Made by a program: the position numbers and the translations under genes
Part shown: one piece after another, positions 37,850 to 46,090 of the stretch
Position numbering within the stretch: position 1 is the stretch's first letter
Layout of the letters: each line of letters begins with the position of its first letter
The notes under the pieces: generated by a model
Seen by the model: the letters and a program-made list of their open reading frames with translations, nothing else
Database searches by the model: none
What the model was told of the DNA's origin: nothing
NCBI GenBank assembly: GCA_028714895.1
Contig: JAQTLM010000013.1
Span: forward strand, 1 to 64,000
DNA from: Gallionella sp.
GTDB lineage: Bacteria; Pseudomonadota; Gammaproteobacteria; Burkholderiales; Gallionellaceae
Reading direction: 5' to 3'
DNA length: 64,000 nt

Positions 37850-38593
37850 CTAGCCAGAAAGATTCATTATCTGGCTGGCTTTTTGCGAATTGCTATCCGC
37901 ACTTTGCAACATTTTCATCTGCATATCGAATTTGCGTGCCAACGAAATCATGGTCACCATCGCCTCCACGGTATTCACATTACTGCCTTCTAGGCTGCCC
38001 GGCACCACCCCCACATTTGCGTCAGCAGTGGCTGTCGTGCCGTCTTTCATGCGAAACAAACCGTCGCCACCACGCTCCAGTTGCTCTGGCGGCGGATTAA
38101 CCAGCTTTAATCTGCCAACCACAACCACCGAAGTTGCCTGGCCACTGCTGGGCACGGTTGAAATTGTGCCATCCTTGGCAAAGGTCACTTCGGTATCGGG
38201 CGGAATGGTGATTGGACCACCATCGCCCAGCACATTCAGGCCGGTGCGGGTTTGCAGCACACCACTGGGCGCAACCTGAAAACTGCCATTGCGCGTGTAA
38301 GCCTCTTTGCCATCCGGACCCTGCACCGCAATCCAACCCGCGCCGTTCACCGCCACATCCAGATCACGACCGGTTGGTTGGAAAGCCGCCGGTGTGAAAT
38401 CCGAGCCTGCAGTGGAATCCACCACAAACGTGCGGGTTGGCAAACCTTCACCCACCAGCGGTACGGCACGAAAGGTGTTCAACGCGGCGCGAAACCCCGG
38501 CGTGTTGGCATTAGCCAGATTCTCCGACACCGCCGCCTGTTGCTGCAGCACATGCGAAGCGCCGGTCATCGCGGTATAGATTAATCTGTCCAT
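37850..38593 (-). CDS. flgF: Flagellar proximal rod protein FlgF
   Basis: FlgF is a proximal rod subunit. The 247-residue product starts MDRLIYTAMTGASHVLQQQ and has ANANTPGFRAALNTFR, DLDVAVNGAGWIAVQ and the C-terminal VNTVEAMVTMISLARKFDMQ. A good ribosome-binding site (GAGGAGAAGG) precedes it. Palindromic repeats at 38610-38670 lie between it and flgE. Confidence 0.96.
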   Translation of the reverse strand: MDRLIYTAMTGASHVLQQQAAVSENLANANTPGFRAALNTFRAVPLVGEGLPTRTFVVDSTAGSDFTPAAFQPTGRDLDVAVNGAGWIAVQGPDGKEAYTRNGSFQVAPSGVLQTRTGLNVLGDGGPITIPPDTEVTFAKDGTISTVPSSGQATSVVVVGRLKLVNPPPEQLERGGDGLFRMKDGTTATADANVGVVPGSLEGSNVNTVEAMVTMISLARKFDMQMKMLQSADSNSQKASQIMNLSG

Positions 38594-38609
38594 TGCCTTC
38601 TCCTCATTA

Positions 38610-38670
38610 GTAGGGGCGATTCACGAATCGCCCATGCCATGACATCGGGCAATTCGTGAATTGCCCCTAC
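38610..38670. repeat. Palindromic dispersed repeat, double AATT-core copy
   Basis: GTAGGGGCGATTCACGAATC (from 38610) continues to GCCC at 38633. A 12-bp spacer follows, then GGGCAATTCGTGAATTGCCC continuing to CTAC at 38670. Each half is its own hairpin, and the pair forms an inverted repeat overall, with GTAGGGG at one end and CCCCTAC at the other. It occupies the flgE-flgF gap and would form hairpins in the mRNA. Confidence 0.82.
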
Positions 38671-38678
38671 GCATTTCC

Positions 38679-40142
38679 TTACCTCATGCTCACCAGTGTC
38701 TGCAGTACTGCATCTTGCGTCTTGATGGTCTGCGCGTTGGCTTGATAGACGCGCTGCGCAACAATCATGTTCACCAGCTCAGCGGTCAAGTCCACGTTGG
38801 AATCTTCCGTCGCCGAAGATTGCAACACCCCCAAAGCACTCGAGCCAGGTGTGCCAATCAGCGGGCCACCGGATGCAGAGCTTTCCACCCATTCATTGTT
38901 GCCCATCGGCTGCAAACCCTGCGGGTTGGTAAAGTTAGCCAGCAGCATCTGCCCCAAGGCGCGTGATTGTCCGTTGGAATAACGCCCCAGTATCGTTCCG
39001 TCGGCGCTGCTATTAAACCCGCTCAAACGGCCTGAGGAATAGCCATCCTGAGTCAGGCTATTCACTCCAAAATTGCCGCCATATTCAGAAGTTTGGGCAA
39101 AATTGAAAGCCAGTGTCTGAGCCGCAGCTCCCGTTGGCGTGAACGCTGCCGAAGCGACTTGCCCAACAGGCGGGCCAACGGGGGCAGTCAATTGGCCCAG
39201 GGTATTAAAGGTAAGCTGGGTCAGCGGTGTACCAGTAGCAGGCACCGATACCCCATCCACCGCCAGGTAAGTTTGCCAGTTGGCCGTCGGCGCATTGGTA
39301 GCAGTGAGTGCGACAGGGCCAGCACCACCAACAGGGCCGGTTGGCGAAACGGTTAGCTGAGTAGCACTATCAACAGAAGTAATCGTATAGGTTACGCCTG
39401 CCAGCGTAACGGTGTTACCGGCAGCCAAGCCGGCCGTCGAAACGGTCGTTGTCATAGTGGACGCACCGGCTGCAATGGAAAAGTTACCCAGTGCAGTCAG
39501 TGCAGCACCAGCAATAGGTTGCCTTTGAAAATACAGCGATCCAACATGGTTGGCACCCAGGCTGTCATACACTGTCATCGAAGTCGAGCTATTGTAAGAG
39601 GTCGGGTCAAGTGGGCTGAAGGTTGGGTTTACCGGCGTTGCGGCGCGCGCATCAAGATTCGCCCCAACCACTACGCTAGCCGTCTGTTTAGGCGCCAAGT
39701 CGGCAGAATTGAGTTGTATCGGCAGCGGCTGGCCGGGAATAATCGTTCCGGCCGCATTTGGCAGATAACCTGACACTTTATGCCCTTGATTATTAACGAT
39801 AAAACCATTTTTATCTACTTGGAATTGTCCGTTGCGGCTGTACAGAACACTACCGCTCGGATCAATCATGCGGAAGAATCCCTGCCCGCTGATTGCTGTA
39901 TCCATTGGATTGCTGGTATTGGTGATATTCCCTTGGGTGAATTGTTGCACGACAGCCGCCACCTTACCGCCCGTACCTACCTGCACCGCACCACTGCCGG
40001 AAAGAGATGCCGCATACATATCGGAAAATTGTGCCTGCGATTGCTTGAAGCCAACCGTGCCAGAATTCGCCACATTATTGCCTATCACATCCAGTTGCTT
40101 GGCCGATAGATTTAGACCGCTCAAACCTTGCTGAAAGCTCAT
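38679..40142 (-). CDS. flgE: Flagellar hook protein FlgE
   Basis: FlgE is the hook subunit. The 487-residue product has the N-terminal MSFQQGLSGLNLSAKQLDVIGNN-type segment, GTVGFKQSQAQFSDMYA, the D1 hook motif (GQGFFRMIDPSGSVLYSRNGQF) and the C-terminal TEDSNVDLTAELVNMIVAQRVYQANAQTIKTQ-type rod/hook helix. A Thr/Ala/Val-rich insert (about 205-290) makes it longer than the 400-residue enterobacterial hook; such surface inserts are common. The ribosome-binding site is GAGGGGAG. Confidence 0.96.
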   Translation of the reverse strand: MSFQQGLSGLNLSAKQLDVIGNNVANSGTVGFKQSQAQFSDMYAASLSGSGAVQVGTGGKVAAVVQQFTQGNITNTSNPMDTAISGQGFFRMIDPSGSVLYSRNGQFQVDKNGFIVNNQGHKVSGYLPNAAGTIIPGQPLPIQLNSADLAPKQTASVVVGANLDARAATPVNPTFSPLDPTSYNSSTSMTVYDSLGANHVGSLYFQRQPIAGAALTALGNFSIAAGASTMTTTVSTAGLAAGNTVTLAGVTYTITSVDSATQLTVSPTGPVGGAGPVALTATNAPTANWQTYLAVDGVSVPATGTPLTQLTFNTLGQLTAPVGPPVGQVASAAFTPTGAAAQTLAFNFAQTSEYGGNFGVNSLTQDGYSSGRLSGFNSSADGTILGRYSNGQSRALGQMLLANFTNPQGLQPMGNNEWVESSASGGPLIGTPGSSALGVLQSSATEDSNVDLTAELVNMIVAQRVYQANAQTIKTQDAVLQTLVSMR

Positions 40143-40205
40143 GATGCTCCCCTCGTGATTAACATACTAGAGTGCTGCGCGCACCCTGCAATATATTGCT
40201 GCATT

Positions 40206-40886
40206 TCAAAGAATCTGCCTGACTTGCGACAGCGCGATACCGTCCAGTTGCCCGACACGCAGCGCAACTCCCTGCTTGCCCTGCGTGACGCTGTTCACCA
40301 TGCCAAACTGCAATGCTATCGCATCCACCGCGTTGCCTGCCTGGGTGGCGTTCACGGCAAAGGTGTAGCTACCATCCGCCACGCTGGCGCCGGCATCGTT
40401 GCGGCCATCCCACTGCCAGTTGACCAGCCCGGCCGGTTGCGCACCCAATTGCATGTTGCGCACCAACGCGCCCGCTTGGTCATAGATGGCGATATCCACC
40501 TTGTCCACCGACTGCGCCAAGTCGATGCCGCCGTAACCGTTGCCACTGCTCAAATCTACACCCTTACCCGGCACCAGCACACCATGACCTATCATGGTGG
40601 CCGCCTGCAGCGACTGATTGGGCACCATACTGTCACTCAGCGCCTGCAAGGTGGCGTTCAGCTTGTCGATACCAGTCACCGTGCTGAGTTGCGCCATTTG
40701 CGAGGTCACTTGCGCGTTGTCCATTGGATTCAATGGATCCTGATTCTTCATTTGCGTAACCAGCAGCTTCAAAAAGCGGTCTTGCGTGCTAGCCGCTGTC
40801 GAAACATTCGTTGCAGAGCCGGAACTGGCATTCAATGAAGCGAACAATGCCGCAGCCGATCCGGTGTCTTGTGTACTGTTAATCAT
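40206..40886 (-). CDS. flgD: Flagellar hook cap / assembly protein FlgD
   Basis: FlgD caps the growing hook and is later replaced by FlgK. The 226-residue protein has the N-terminal secretion and capping region (TQDRFLKLLVTQMKNQDPLNPMDNAQ), then the Tudor/FnIII part (VLVPGKGVDL, GLVNWQWDGRNDAGASVADG). The length matches the family (about 220-230). Ribosome-binding site: GAAAGGAAG. Confidence 0.96.
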   Translation of the reverse strand: MINSTQDTGSAAALFASLNASSGSATNVSTAASTQDRFLKLLVTQMKNQDPLNPMDNAQVTSQMAQLSTVTGIDKLNATLQALSDSMVPNQSLQAATMIGHGVLVPGKGVDLSSGNGYGGIDLAQSVDKVDIAIYDQAGALVRNMQLGAQPAGLVNWQWDGRNDAGASVADGSYTFAVNATQAGNAVDAIALQFGMVNSVTQGKQGVALRVGQLDGIALSQVRQIL

Positions 40887-40920
40887 GGTGACTTCCTTTC
40901 ATTGCTGTTACTTTTTAATA

Positions 40921-41322
40921 TTACTGGCCAATGGTCAGCGTCTTGAGCAACAGTGTTTTCGAAGTGTTCATTACATCCACGTTGTTCTGATAGGCGCGCG
41001 AGGCGGAGATCATGTTCACCATCTCACCCACTACATCCACATTGGGCATGGCGACGTAACCCTTGCCATCAGCCATCGGATGCTTGGGGTCATAGACCAT
41101 TTTCATCGGCGAATTATCTTCAACCACTGCCGTCACTTTTACCCCTTGCGCACCACCATCCATCGGTACCGCGCTGAACACCACCTGCTTGGCGCGGTAC
41201 GGTCGGCCATTGGCGCTGGTGGCGCTGTCGGCATTCGCCAGATTGCTGGCCACCACGTTCAGACGCTGCGACTGCGCCGCCATCCCCGAACCTGCCACAT
41301 TAAAAATATTGAATAAAGACAT
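40921..41322 (-). CDS. flgC: Flagellar proximal rod protein FlgC
   Basis: FlgC is a proximal rod subunit. The 133-residue product begins [34 protein letters not shown] sequence and ends [20 protein letters not shown]. The start at 41322 follows GGAGGTGG; a 12-residue longer frame runs into repeat DNA. Upstream lies the 54-bp tandem repeat shared with the end of flgB. Confidence 0.96.
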   Translation of the reverse strand: MSLFNIFNVAGSGMAAQSQRLNVVASNLANADSATSANGRPYRAKQVVFSAVPMDGGAQGVKVTAVVEDNSPMKMVYDPKHPMADGKGYVAMPNVDVVGEMVNMISASRAYQNNVDVMNTSKTLLLKTLTIGQ

Positions 41323-41346
41323 ATCCACCTCCGTTAGTTTTGCAAA

Positions 41347-41454
41347 CCACTCGACCAAGCTGCAAAAAACCGTAGCAAATCGCTGGTTTGCCCTGCATAG
41401 CCATTCGACTAAGCTGCAAAAAGTCGCAGCAAGTCACTGGTTAACCCTGTATCG
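41347..41454. repeat. 54-bp direct tandem repeat (two units) between flgC and flgB
   Basis: Unit 1 (41347-41400) and unit 2 (41401-41454) are exactly 54 bp each and match at 43 of 54 positions. Both carry AAGCTGCAAAAA-N4-G(T/C)AGC, a small hairpin, and a CTGGTT word. Unit 2 contains the flgB stop codon (41441-41443) and its last codons. Words from these units recur at the 5' end of fliP and, more weakly, at 34061-34080 and 46028-46070. Confidence 0.8.
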
Positions 41455-41845
41455 CAGTGAGCGTGGCCTTCATTTGCTCGCTGACAAACCTGACACTAGC
41501 CTCATAACGCAAAGCGTTATCGGCGAATTGCGCGCGTTCCACATCCATATCCACCGTATTGCCATCAGCGCTCGGCTGAACCGGCTTGCGGTACATTACC
41601 GGCGCACCCAAAATTGACCCTCCCGTTTTCCCTTCCAGATGCATGGGCGAAGTTTTCACGGCCGGCAATTCGGTGGATGTGCCCGCCAAGGCATTCTGCA
41701 ACGCCTTGGCAAAATCGATATCTCTTGCCTTATAGTTCGGCGTATCCGCATTCGCGATGTTGGAAGCCAACAACTCTTGGCGCGCAGCGCGCAAACTCAG
41801 TGCGGTTTGCTGAAATCGCAGTACATCGTCCAATTTATTGACCAC
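41441..41845 (-). CDS. flgB: Flagellar proximal rod protein FlgB
   Basis: FlgB is a proximal rod subunit. The 134-residue product starts at a GTG (41845) behind GGAGGGAA. It has LRAARQELLASNIANADTPNYKARDIDFA, identified by position, and the C-terminal VRFVSEQMKATLTAIQG. It heads the minus-strand flgBCDEFGHIJ run and diverges from flgA. Its final codons lie inside a 54-bp tandem repeat. Confidence 0.95.
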   Translation of the reverse strand: MVNKLDDVLRFQQTALSLRAARQELLASNIANADTPNYKARDIDFAKALQNALAGTSTELPAVKTSPMHLEGKTGGSILGAPVMYRKPVQPSADGNTVDMDVERAQFADNALRYEASVRFVSEQMKATLTAIQG

Positions 41846-42015
41846 CTTGATTCCCTCCGTTAAAACGCGGCAGTTCTACCAGAATACCCATTTACATGAA
41901 CAGCATGCTAAACCTGTGCATACCTCCACTATCCGCCGATAAGCGGTAAATTTCCCCTCCAATTCCAACGCTCCAACACTTCCCTTAACAGCCTGCAACA
42001 CGCACAATGCGCCCC

Positions 42016-42786
42016 ATGAATAAGCTTTTATTGATTGCCTTTCTCTTGTTGCAATCCGCTGCCGCCGAAGCAGCGCCTGCAAGGGACACGTCGGCGCCCC
42101 CCCCGTTGCGCAACGACCCTTCCGTAGCAACACAGGATCACGCCCAGATAAGAAATATCGTTGCCGGTTTTGTACAGCAACAAACTGCCACACTACCCGG
42201 CAAAGTCACTTTCCAAATAGATGAGATAGACCGGCGTATCATTCTGCCCCCATGCGCCGAACTTGAAGCCTTTCTGCCAGCCGGCAGCCAGTTAATTGGC
42301 AAAACCTCGATTGGCGTGCGCTGCCCCCCCTCCCCTCGCAAGGAAGAAACCAATGACCGCTCTGCTCGCACGAACGGCTGGCGCATTTTTGTTCCAGTGC
42401 AAATCAGGCTCAACCTGAATTTATTGACCAGCGCACACCAATTGCCGCCGGGGCATACGCTGCAAGAGCAGGATCTTGCCAGCCAGTCGACAGAAACTTC
42501 CCAGTCAGGCGGGTTTACCGACCCCAAACAAGTGCTCGGAAAAGTGCTGCGCTATGGCATCGCCGCCGGACAGGTATTGCGTGAAGACATGCTGCGCCAG
42601 CCTTATAGCGTAACGCAGGGGCAAATCGTGCAACTCGCCGTGCAAGGCAACGGCTTCAGTATACGCAGCGAAGGTGTTGCCTTGAACAATGCGAGTGAAG
42701 GGCAGACCGTGCAAATTCGCGTTGGACCGGGCCGCGTAATTAGTGGGGTTGCGCGTGTCGGTGGCGTAGTGGAAATCGTGCCTTAA
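42016..42786 (+). CDS. flgA: Flagellar P-ring assembly chaperone FlgA
   Basis: FlgA is the periplasmic chaperone for FlgI polymerisation. The 256-residue precursor has a signal peptide (MNKLLLIAFLLLQSAAAEA), a SAF-type domain (LPPGHTLQEQDL, VLGKVLRYGIAAGQVLREDML) and the conserved C-terminus NASEGQTVQIRVGPGRVISG. The start at 42016 is preferred; an ATG nine bases upstream adds MRP only. No Shine-Dalgarno is clear. It diverges from flgB over about 170 bp without a recognisable consensus promoter. Confidence 0.94.
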   Translation: MNKLLLIAFLLLQSAAAEAAPARDTSAPPPLRNDPSVATQDHAQIRNIVAGFVQQQTATLPGKVTFQIDEIDRRIILPPCAELEAFLPAGSQLIGKTSIGVRCPPSPRKEETNDRSARTNGWRIFVPVQIRLNLNLLTSAHQLPPGHTLQEQDLASQSTETSQSGGFTDPKQVLGKVLRYGIAAGQVLREDMLRQPYSVTQGQIVQLAVQGNGFSIRSEGVALNNASEGQTVQIRVGPGRVISGVARVGGVVEIVP

Positions 42787-42842
42787 CGCGCCTCAAGATT
42801 ATGCCCAAGAGCCGCTTGCATTATAAAAACCCGTCCAACACC

Positions 42843-42869
42843 TAAAGTTTTTTGAATTTTTACCGATAT
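42843..42869 (+). promoter_or_regulatory. Sigma-28 (FliA) promoter of flgM-flgN
   Basis: TAAAGTTT (42843-42850, perfect -35), an 11-bp spacer and ACCGATAT (42862-42869) match the FliA consensus TAAAGTTT-N11-GCCGATAA at 14 of 16 positions. It lies 48 bp before the flgM start. FliA would thus make its own anti-sigma factor, the usual late-class feedback loop. Confidence 0.9.
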
Positions 42870-42916
42870 AATGCCTAAGACAAAAATTTAAGTGTAGTCA
42901 GACTGAGAGGATGACC

Positions 42917-43231
42917 GTGAAAATCGACAAACCCAGCAAGCCGATACCCGCCAGCGTGGCAGGAGAAGGAGGTGCGCATGCCGCAGCCAAGGGGAGATCC
43001 AACCCGATGCCCGCAGCGTCTCAGCCGAGCAACACCAGCGTTTCGCTCGGCTCCACAGCAACGCAGTTGCACAGCATGGAAAGCAGCATGGCGAACACCC
43101 CGGTTGTCAATGCGGCTAAAGTTGCGGAAATCAAGCAAGCCATCAGCGAGGGCCGTTTCAGGGTCAACCCGGAAGCCGTTGCCAGCCGTCTGCTCGATAC
43201 GGTACGCGACCTGATTGGCAGCAGGGCTTAA
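42917..43231 (+). CDS. flgM: Anti-sigma-28 factor FlgM
   Basis: FlgM binds FliA until it is exported through the finished hook-basal body. The 104-residue product begins (M)KIDKPSKPIPASV and ends in the FliA-binding region (VVNAAKVAEIKQAISEGRFRV, NPEAVASRLLDTVRDLIG). I prefer the GTG at 42917, six bases after GAGAGG and matching the MKID start of other FlgM proteins. The ATG at 42911, two residues longer, directly abuts that ribosome-binding site. Expressed from the sigma-28 promoter at 42843. Confidence 0.9.
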   Translation: MKIDKPSKPIPASVAGEGGAHAAAKGRSNPMPAASQPSNTSVSLGSTATQLHSMESSMANTPVVNAAKVAEIKQAISEGRFRVNPEAVASRLLDTVRDLIGSRA

Positions 43232-43234
43232 TAC

Positions 43235-43711
43235 TTGAAGCAATCTTCCAGCCCGCAATTACTTTTCGCTTTAACCGCCGAACGCACGGCTTTGCTGAAA
43301 TTCATAGCCCTGCTGGAACGCGAGCAGGGGATGCTGGTGGAAAACCTTACCGACCAGTTGCTTGAACTGTCCGAACAGAAATCAACTGACGCACTAAATC
43401 TTAACGAGCTTACCGAAGCATGCCACGCTTTGTTGCGTAAAAATCTCTCGCAACTTGGCGTCGATGCAATCCGCGCTTGGCTGGAAACGCACAGCCCGCA
43501 AGGTTTGGCTGTGTGGCAGGAAATCCTTGCGTTGGCAGAACGCGCCCAACGGCTCAATCGAACCAATGGCGAACTGATCCAGATGAAACTGCGCAGCAAC
43601 CAGCAATTACTTGCTATTTTAAGCAATGCGGTGAACAAAGCGAACCTTTACGGCCCCGATGGGCAGACCAGCTTTTCGCCGGAGAGCGGCAGGTCGCTGG
43701 GGAGCGGGTAG
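43235..43711 (+). CDS. flgN: Flagellar export chaperone FlgN
   Basis: FlgN is the cytoplasmic chaperone for FlgK and FlgL. The 158-residue product is a charged helical protein (TAERTALLKFIALLEREQ, LLRKNLSQLGVDAIRAWL, LNRTNGELIQMKLRSNQQLLA) with the family ending NLYGPDGQTSF. It starts at a TTG 4 bp after flgM. The last residues and the TAG stop codon (43709-43711) are supplied by the palindromic repeat that begins at 43708. Confidence 0.88.
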   Translation: MKQSSSPQLLFALTAERTALLKFIALLEREQGMLVENLTDQLLELSEQKSTDALNLNELTEACHALLRKNLSQLGVDAIRAWLETHSPQGLAVWQEILALAERAQRLNRTNGELIQMKLRSNQQLLAILSNAVNKANLYGPDGQTSFSPESGRSLGSG

Positions 43712-43762
43712 GGGCAATTCACGAATTGCCCGGTGATAGGGCAATTCGTGAATTGCCCCTAC
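43708..43762. repeat. Palindromic dispersed repeat, double AATT-core copy at flgN/motD junction
   Basis: A 55-bp inverted repeat reads GTAGGGGCAATTCACGAATT (from 43708), then GCCC, a short spacer, GGGCAATTCGTGAATTGCCC and CTAC (to 43762). The TAG at its left end is the stop codon of flgN (plus); the TAG at its right end, read on minus, is the stop codon of motD. The hairpins could end transcription in both directions, though there is no T-run. Confidence 0.88.
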
Positions 43763-44520
43763 TCCTCAATACCCACACCCCTCTCCACGTTGGGTGACAT
43801 GATCGTAATGGTTACACGCCGATTCCTGGCACGGTTTTCCGGACTGTCATTGGGCGCCAGCGGCTGATTCGAGGCCAAACCTACCACAGCCAAGCGTTTT
43901 GCCGGTACTCCGTTATCGATCAGCATCCTGACCACGCTGCTGGCACGCGCGGAAGATAACTCCCAATTGGAAGGAAATTGCGCGGTCGCGATGGGTATAT
44001 CGTCGGAATGTCCTTCCACCTCGATTGGCAGTTCCTCCTTTCCCAACACCGTAGCCACTTGGCGCAACACATCCAACATACCCGGTTGCAATGTTGCTTC
44101 GCCCGTTCTGAACAATGTGCTCGCACTGATATCTATAACCACTCCGCGCTTGGTTTGATTGATACTGACCGTGCGTTGATTAATCAGTGAAGCCATCACT
44201 TGACTCAATCCGCTGGTCAGATTTTTCATGCGCTCCTGTATTTTGCGTTGCTGCTCGCCCAAGCGCACGGTACGCATGTCCACCAATGCCTTGAGCGTCT
44301 GATCCTGCTGATTGGCCACAACACCGGTCGAAACGGTGATGGGCTGCTTGGTTAAAGCGATACTTAACGAATTACCGAAGGTTTTATACTTTTCCTCGTT
44401 CACCGATGAAATGGAATACATCACCACGAAAAAGGCGAACAACAGGGTGATGAAGTCGGCATAGGAAATCATCCATCTGTCATGATTGTCATGCTCGATG
44501 CGTTTCGCTCGGCGTGCCAT
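43759..44520 (-). CDS. motD: Flagellar stator protein, MotB/MotD type
   Basis: A stator B subunit that anchors the motor to peptidoglycan and carries protons. The 253-residue protein has the single membrane helix with the proton-binding aspartate (HDRWMISYADFITLLFAFFVVMYS), a plug/linker region and a C-terminal OmpA-like domain (EVEGHSDDIPIA, SSARASSVVRMLIDNGVP, NRARNRRVTITI). The sequence and the fliA-motC-motD order resemble MotD of pseudomonads more than enterobacterial MotB. Its stop codon lies in a palindromic repeat shared with flgN. Confidence 0.92.
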   Translation of the reverse strand: MARRAKRIEHDNHDRWMISYADFITLLFAFFVVMYSISSVNEEKYKTFGNSLSIALTKQPITVSTGVVANQQDQTLKALVDMRTVRLGEQQRKIQERMKNLTSGLSQVMASLINQRTVSINQTKRGVVIDISASTLFRTGEATLQPGMLDVLRQVATVLGKEELPIEVEGHSDDIPIATAQFPSNWELSSARASSVVRMLIDNGVPAKRLAVVGLASNQPLAPNDSPENRARNRRVTITIMSPNVERGVGIEE

Positions 44521-44531
44521 TCGAATAAGCC

Positions 44532-45272
44532 CTAATCGATGTAGCTTTGCAGCTTGATTTCAATCAGCCGCGGATTATCACCATTGGCAATTCCTACCAA
44601 TCCATCCACGACCATTTCGCGCATGTGCGTCTGCTGCATGATGATGGATTTCAGCTTATTCGCAACCGGCAGGAACAGCAAGTTGGCAAAGGCCACACCA
44701 TAAATCGTCGCGACAAATGCCACGGCAATGCCGCTACCTAATTTGCTCGGCTCGCCGAGATTCTGCATGACGTGCATCAAGCCCAATACCGCGCCGATGA
44801 TGCCGATGGTAGGAGAATACCCGGCAGCCGCTTCCCAAGCCCGCGCAGATTGCCAGCGCAACTGCTCCCAGGAATGGGTATCCACATCCAGCACTTCGCG
44901 GATCTTTTCGGCGCTGTTGCCATCCACCAAGAGCTGCAGCCCTTTTTTCAAGAAAGGGTCGTCAATGGCAGAAGTGCGCGCTTCCAATACCAAAATACCT
45001 TCCCTGCGTGCCAGTGCGCTCCATTCCATCAATTGCCTGGCCAAGTCCTGGCTGTGCAACCCCGGAGTAACGAACGCCCAGCGACCCATCTTGATCGCCA
45101 TAACAAACACCTTGGCCGGGCATTGCACCATCACCGCTCCGAGCGTGCCGCCGAACACAATCAGAAAAGCCGCGCCCTGAAACAGAATGGAAAGGTCGCC
45201 ACCCTCCAGTATCTGCCCGGTCATGATGCCGGTCAGGCCAACCACCAGTCCCAGCAGCGTAAGCTTGTCCAT
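44532..45272 (-). CDS. motC: Flagellar stator protein, MotA/MotC type
   Basis: The ion-channel stator A subunit. The 246-residue protein has four membrane segments, the motor signature YSPTIGIIGAVLGLMHVM near residue 155 and cytoplasmic charged torque region (about 85-130, including EGILVLEARTSAIDDPF). It is of the MotC/PomA length (about 245) rather than MotA (about 295). The start overlaps the fliA stop (TAATG), and motD follows after 11 bp. No second motAB pair is in this window. Confidence 0.92.
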   Translation of the reverse strand: MDKLTLLGLVVGLTGIMTGQILEGGDLSILFQGAAFLIVFGGTLGAVMVQCPAKVFVMAIKMGRWAFVTPGLHSQDLARQLMEWSALARREGILVLEARTSAIDDPFLKKGLQLLVDGNSAEKIREVLDVDTHSWEQLRWQSARAWEAAAGYSPTIGIIGAVLGLMHVMQNLGEPSKLGSGIAVAFVATIYGVAFANLLFLPVANKLKSIIMQQTHMREMVVDGLVGIANGDNPRLIEIKLQSYID

Positions 45273-45982
45273 TAATAGCCTTTCATCGAACTGCGCAACC
45301 TCGCCACGGCCTGGCTATGCAACTGCGAAACGCGCGATTCGCCCACGCCCAGCACCTCGCCGATTTCGCGCAAATTCATCTCTTGCTCGTAAAGCATTCC
45401 CATCAACATACGCTCGCGCTCCGGCAAATTTTCGATCGCGCGCGCCAACTCGGCCTTGAAACGCTCGTCCTCCAGCAAATCCAGCGGGCTGGCATCATCG
45501 CTGAGATCGAAGCGCTCGAAAAAATCTTCCTCGTCCTCACTATGAAAATCTTCGTAATATACCAACTGGGCACCGCGCGATACCTGCAGCATCTGCTGGT
45601 ATTCGGCGAGAGTCACTTCCATATCTGCGGCAATTTCAGCTTCGCTCGGCGGCCTGCCCAGTTTTTGCTGCAAGCGGCTGACAGACGCTTCGATGCGCCG
45701 CATATCGCGGCGCAGACTGCGCGGCAGCCAATCCGCTTCCCGCAACTCGTCCAGCATCGCGCCACGGATGCGTTGCGTCGCATAAGTCTCAAACTGCGCG
45801 CCGTGAAATTTATCGTAGCGGCTTGCCGCATCCAGCAAACCCATCATGCCGGCCTGGATGATGTCGTCAACCTGTACGCTGGAAGGCAGCCTGGCCATCA
45901 TCTGGTGCGCAAGCCGTTTCACCAGATGGGAATGTTCCTGCAGGCATTGCTCCTTGTCGTTTAATCCGGTGGCCGTGTACAT
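45272..45982 (-). CDS. fliA: RNA polymerase sigma-28 factor FliA
   Basis: FliA directs late flagellar and chemotaxis transcription. The 236-residue protein has region 2 (VKRLAHQMMARLPSSVQVDDIIQAGMMGLL, about 20-50; YDKFHGAQFETYATQRIRGAM), region 3 (LGRPPSEAEIAADM) and region 4 (LPERERMLMGMLYEQEMNLREIGEVLGVGESRVSQL). Two matching promoters are visible in this window, at flgK and flgM. It lies between flhG and motC in the flhBAFG-fliA-motCD run. Confidence 0.96.
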   Translation of the reverse strand: MYTATGLNDKEQCLQEHSHLVKRLAHQMMARLPSSVQVDDIIQAGMMGLLDAASRYDKFHGAQFETYATQRIRGAMLDELREADWLPRSLRRDMRRIEASVSRLQQKLGRPPSEAEIAADMEVTLAEYQQMLQVSRGAQLVYYEDFHSEDEEDFFERFDLSDDASPLDLLEDERFKAELARAIENLPERERMLMGMLYEQEMNLREIGEVLGVGESRVSQLHSQAVARLRSSMKGY

Positions 45983-46027
45983 ATTTATCAGTTTACAACG
46001 TGCGTAATTTCCTTGCTGCGTTTACGC

Positions 46028-46070
46028 CAACTAAGTCATTGGTTAACGCTGGCCAAGCGCTGGTTATGAT
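46028..46070. repeat. Degenerate flagellar-cluster repeat between flhG and fliA
   Basis: The words AACTAAGTCATTGGTTAACG (46029-46048) and CAAGCGCTGGTTATG (about 46054-46068) resemble AAGTCACTGGTTAACC in the flgB-flgC tandem repeat and GCCGCTGGTTAACG at fliP. The match is short and partial. Confidence 0.35.
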
Positions 46071-46090
46071 GCGGGAACAACCGCTGCCGC

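Noticed and set aside
34089..41454. Possible CRISPR-like spacing of repeats in the flagellar gaps
   Set aside because: Units are few, degenerate and not regularly spaced by unique spacers; no cas genes.
41930..41960. GCCGATAA sequence upstream of flgA that resembles a sigma-28 -10 box
   Set aside because: No -35 TAAAG-type box at the required 11-bp spacing.
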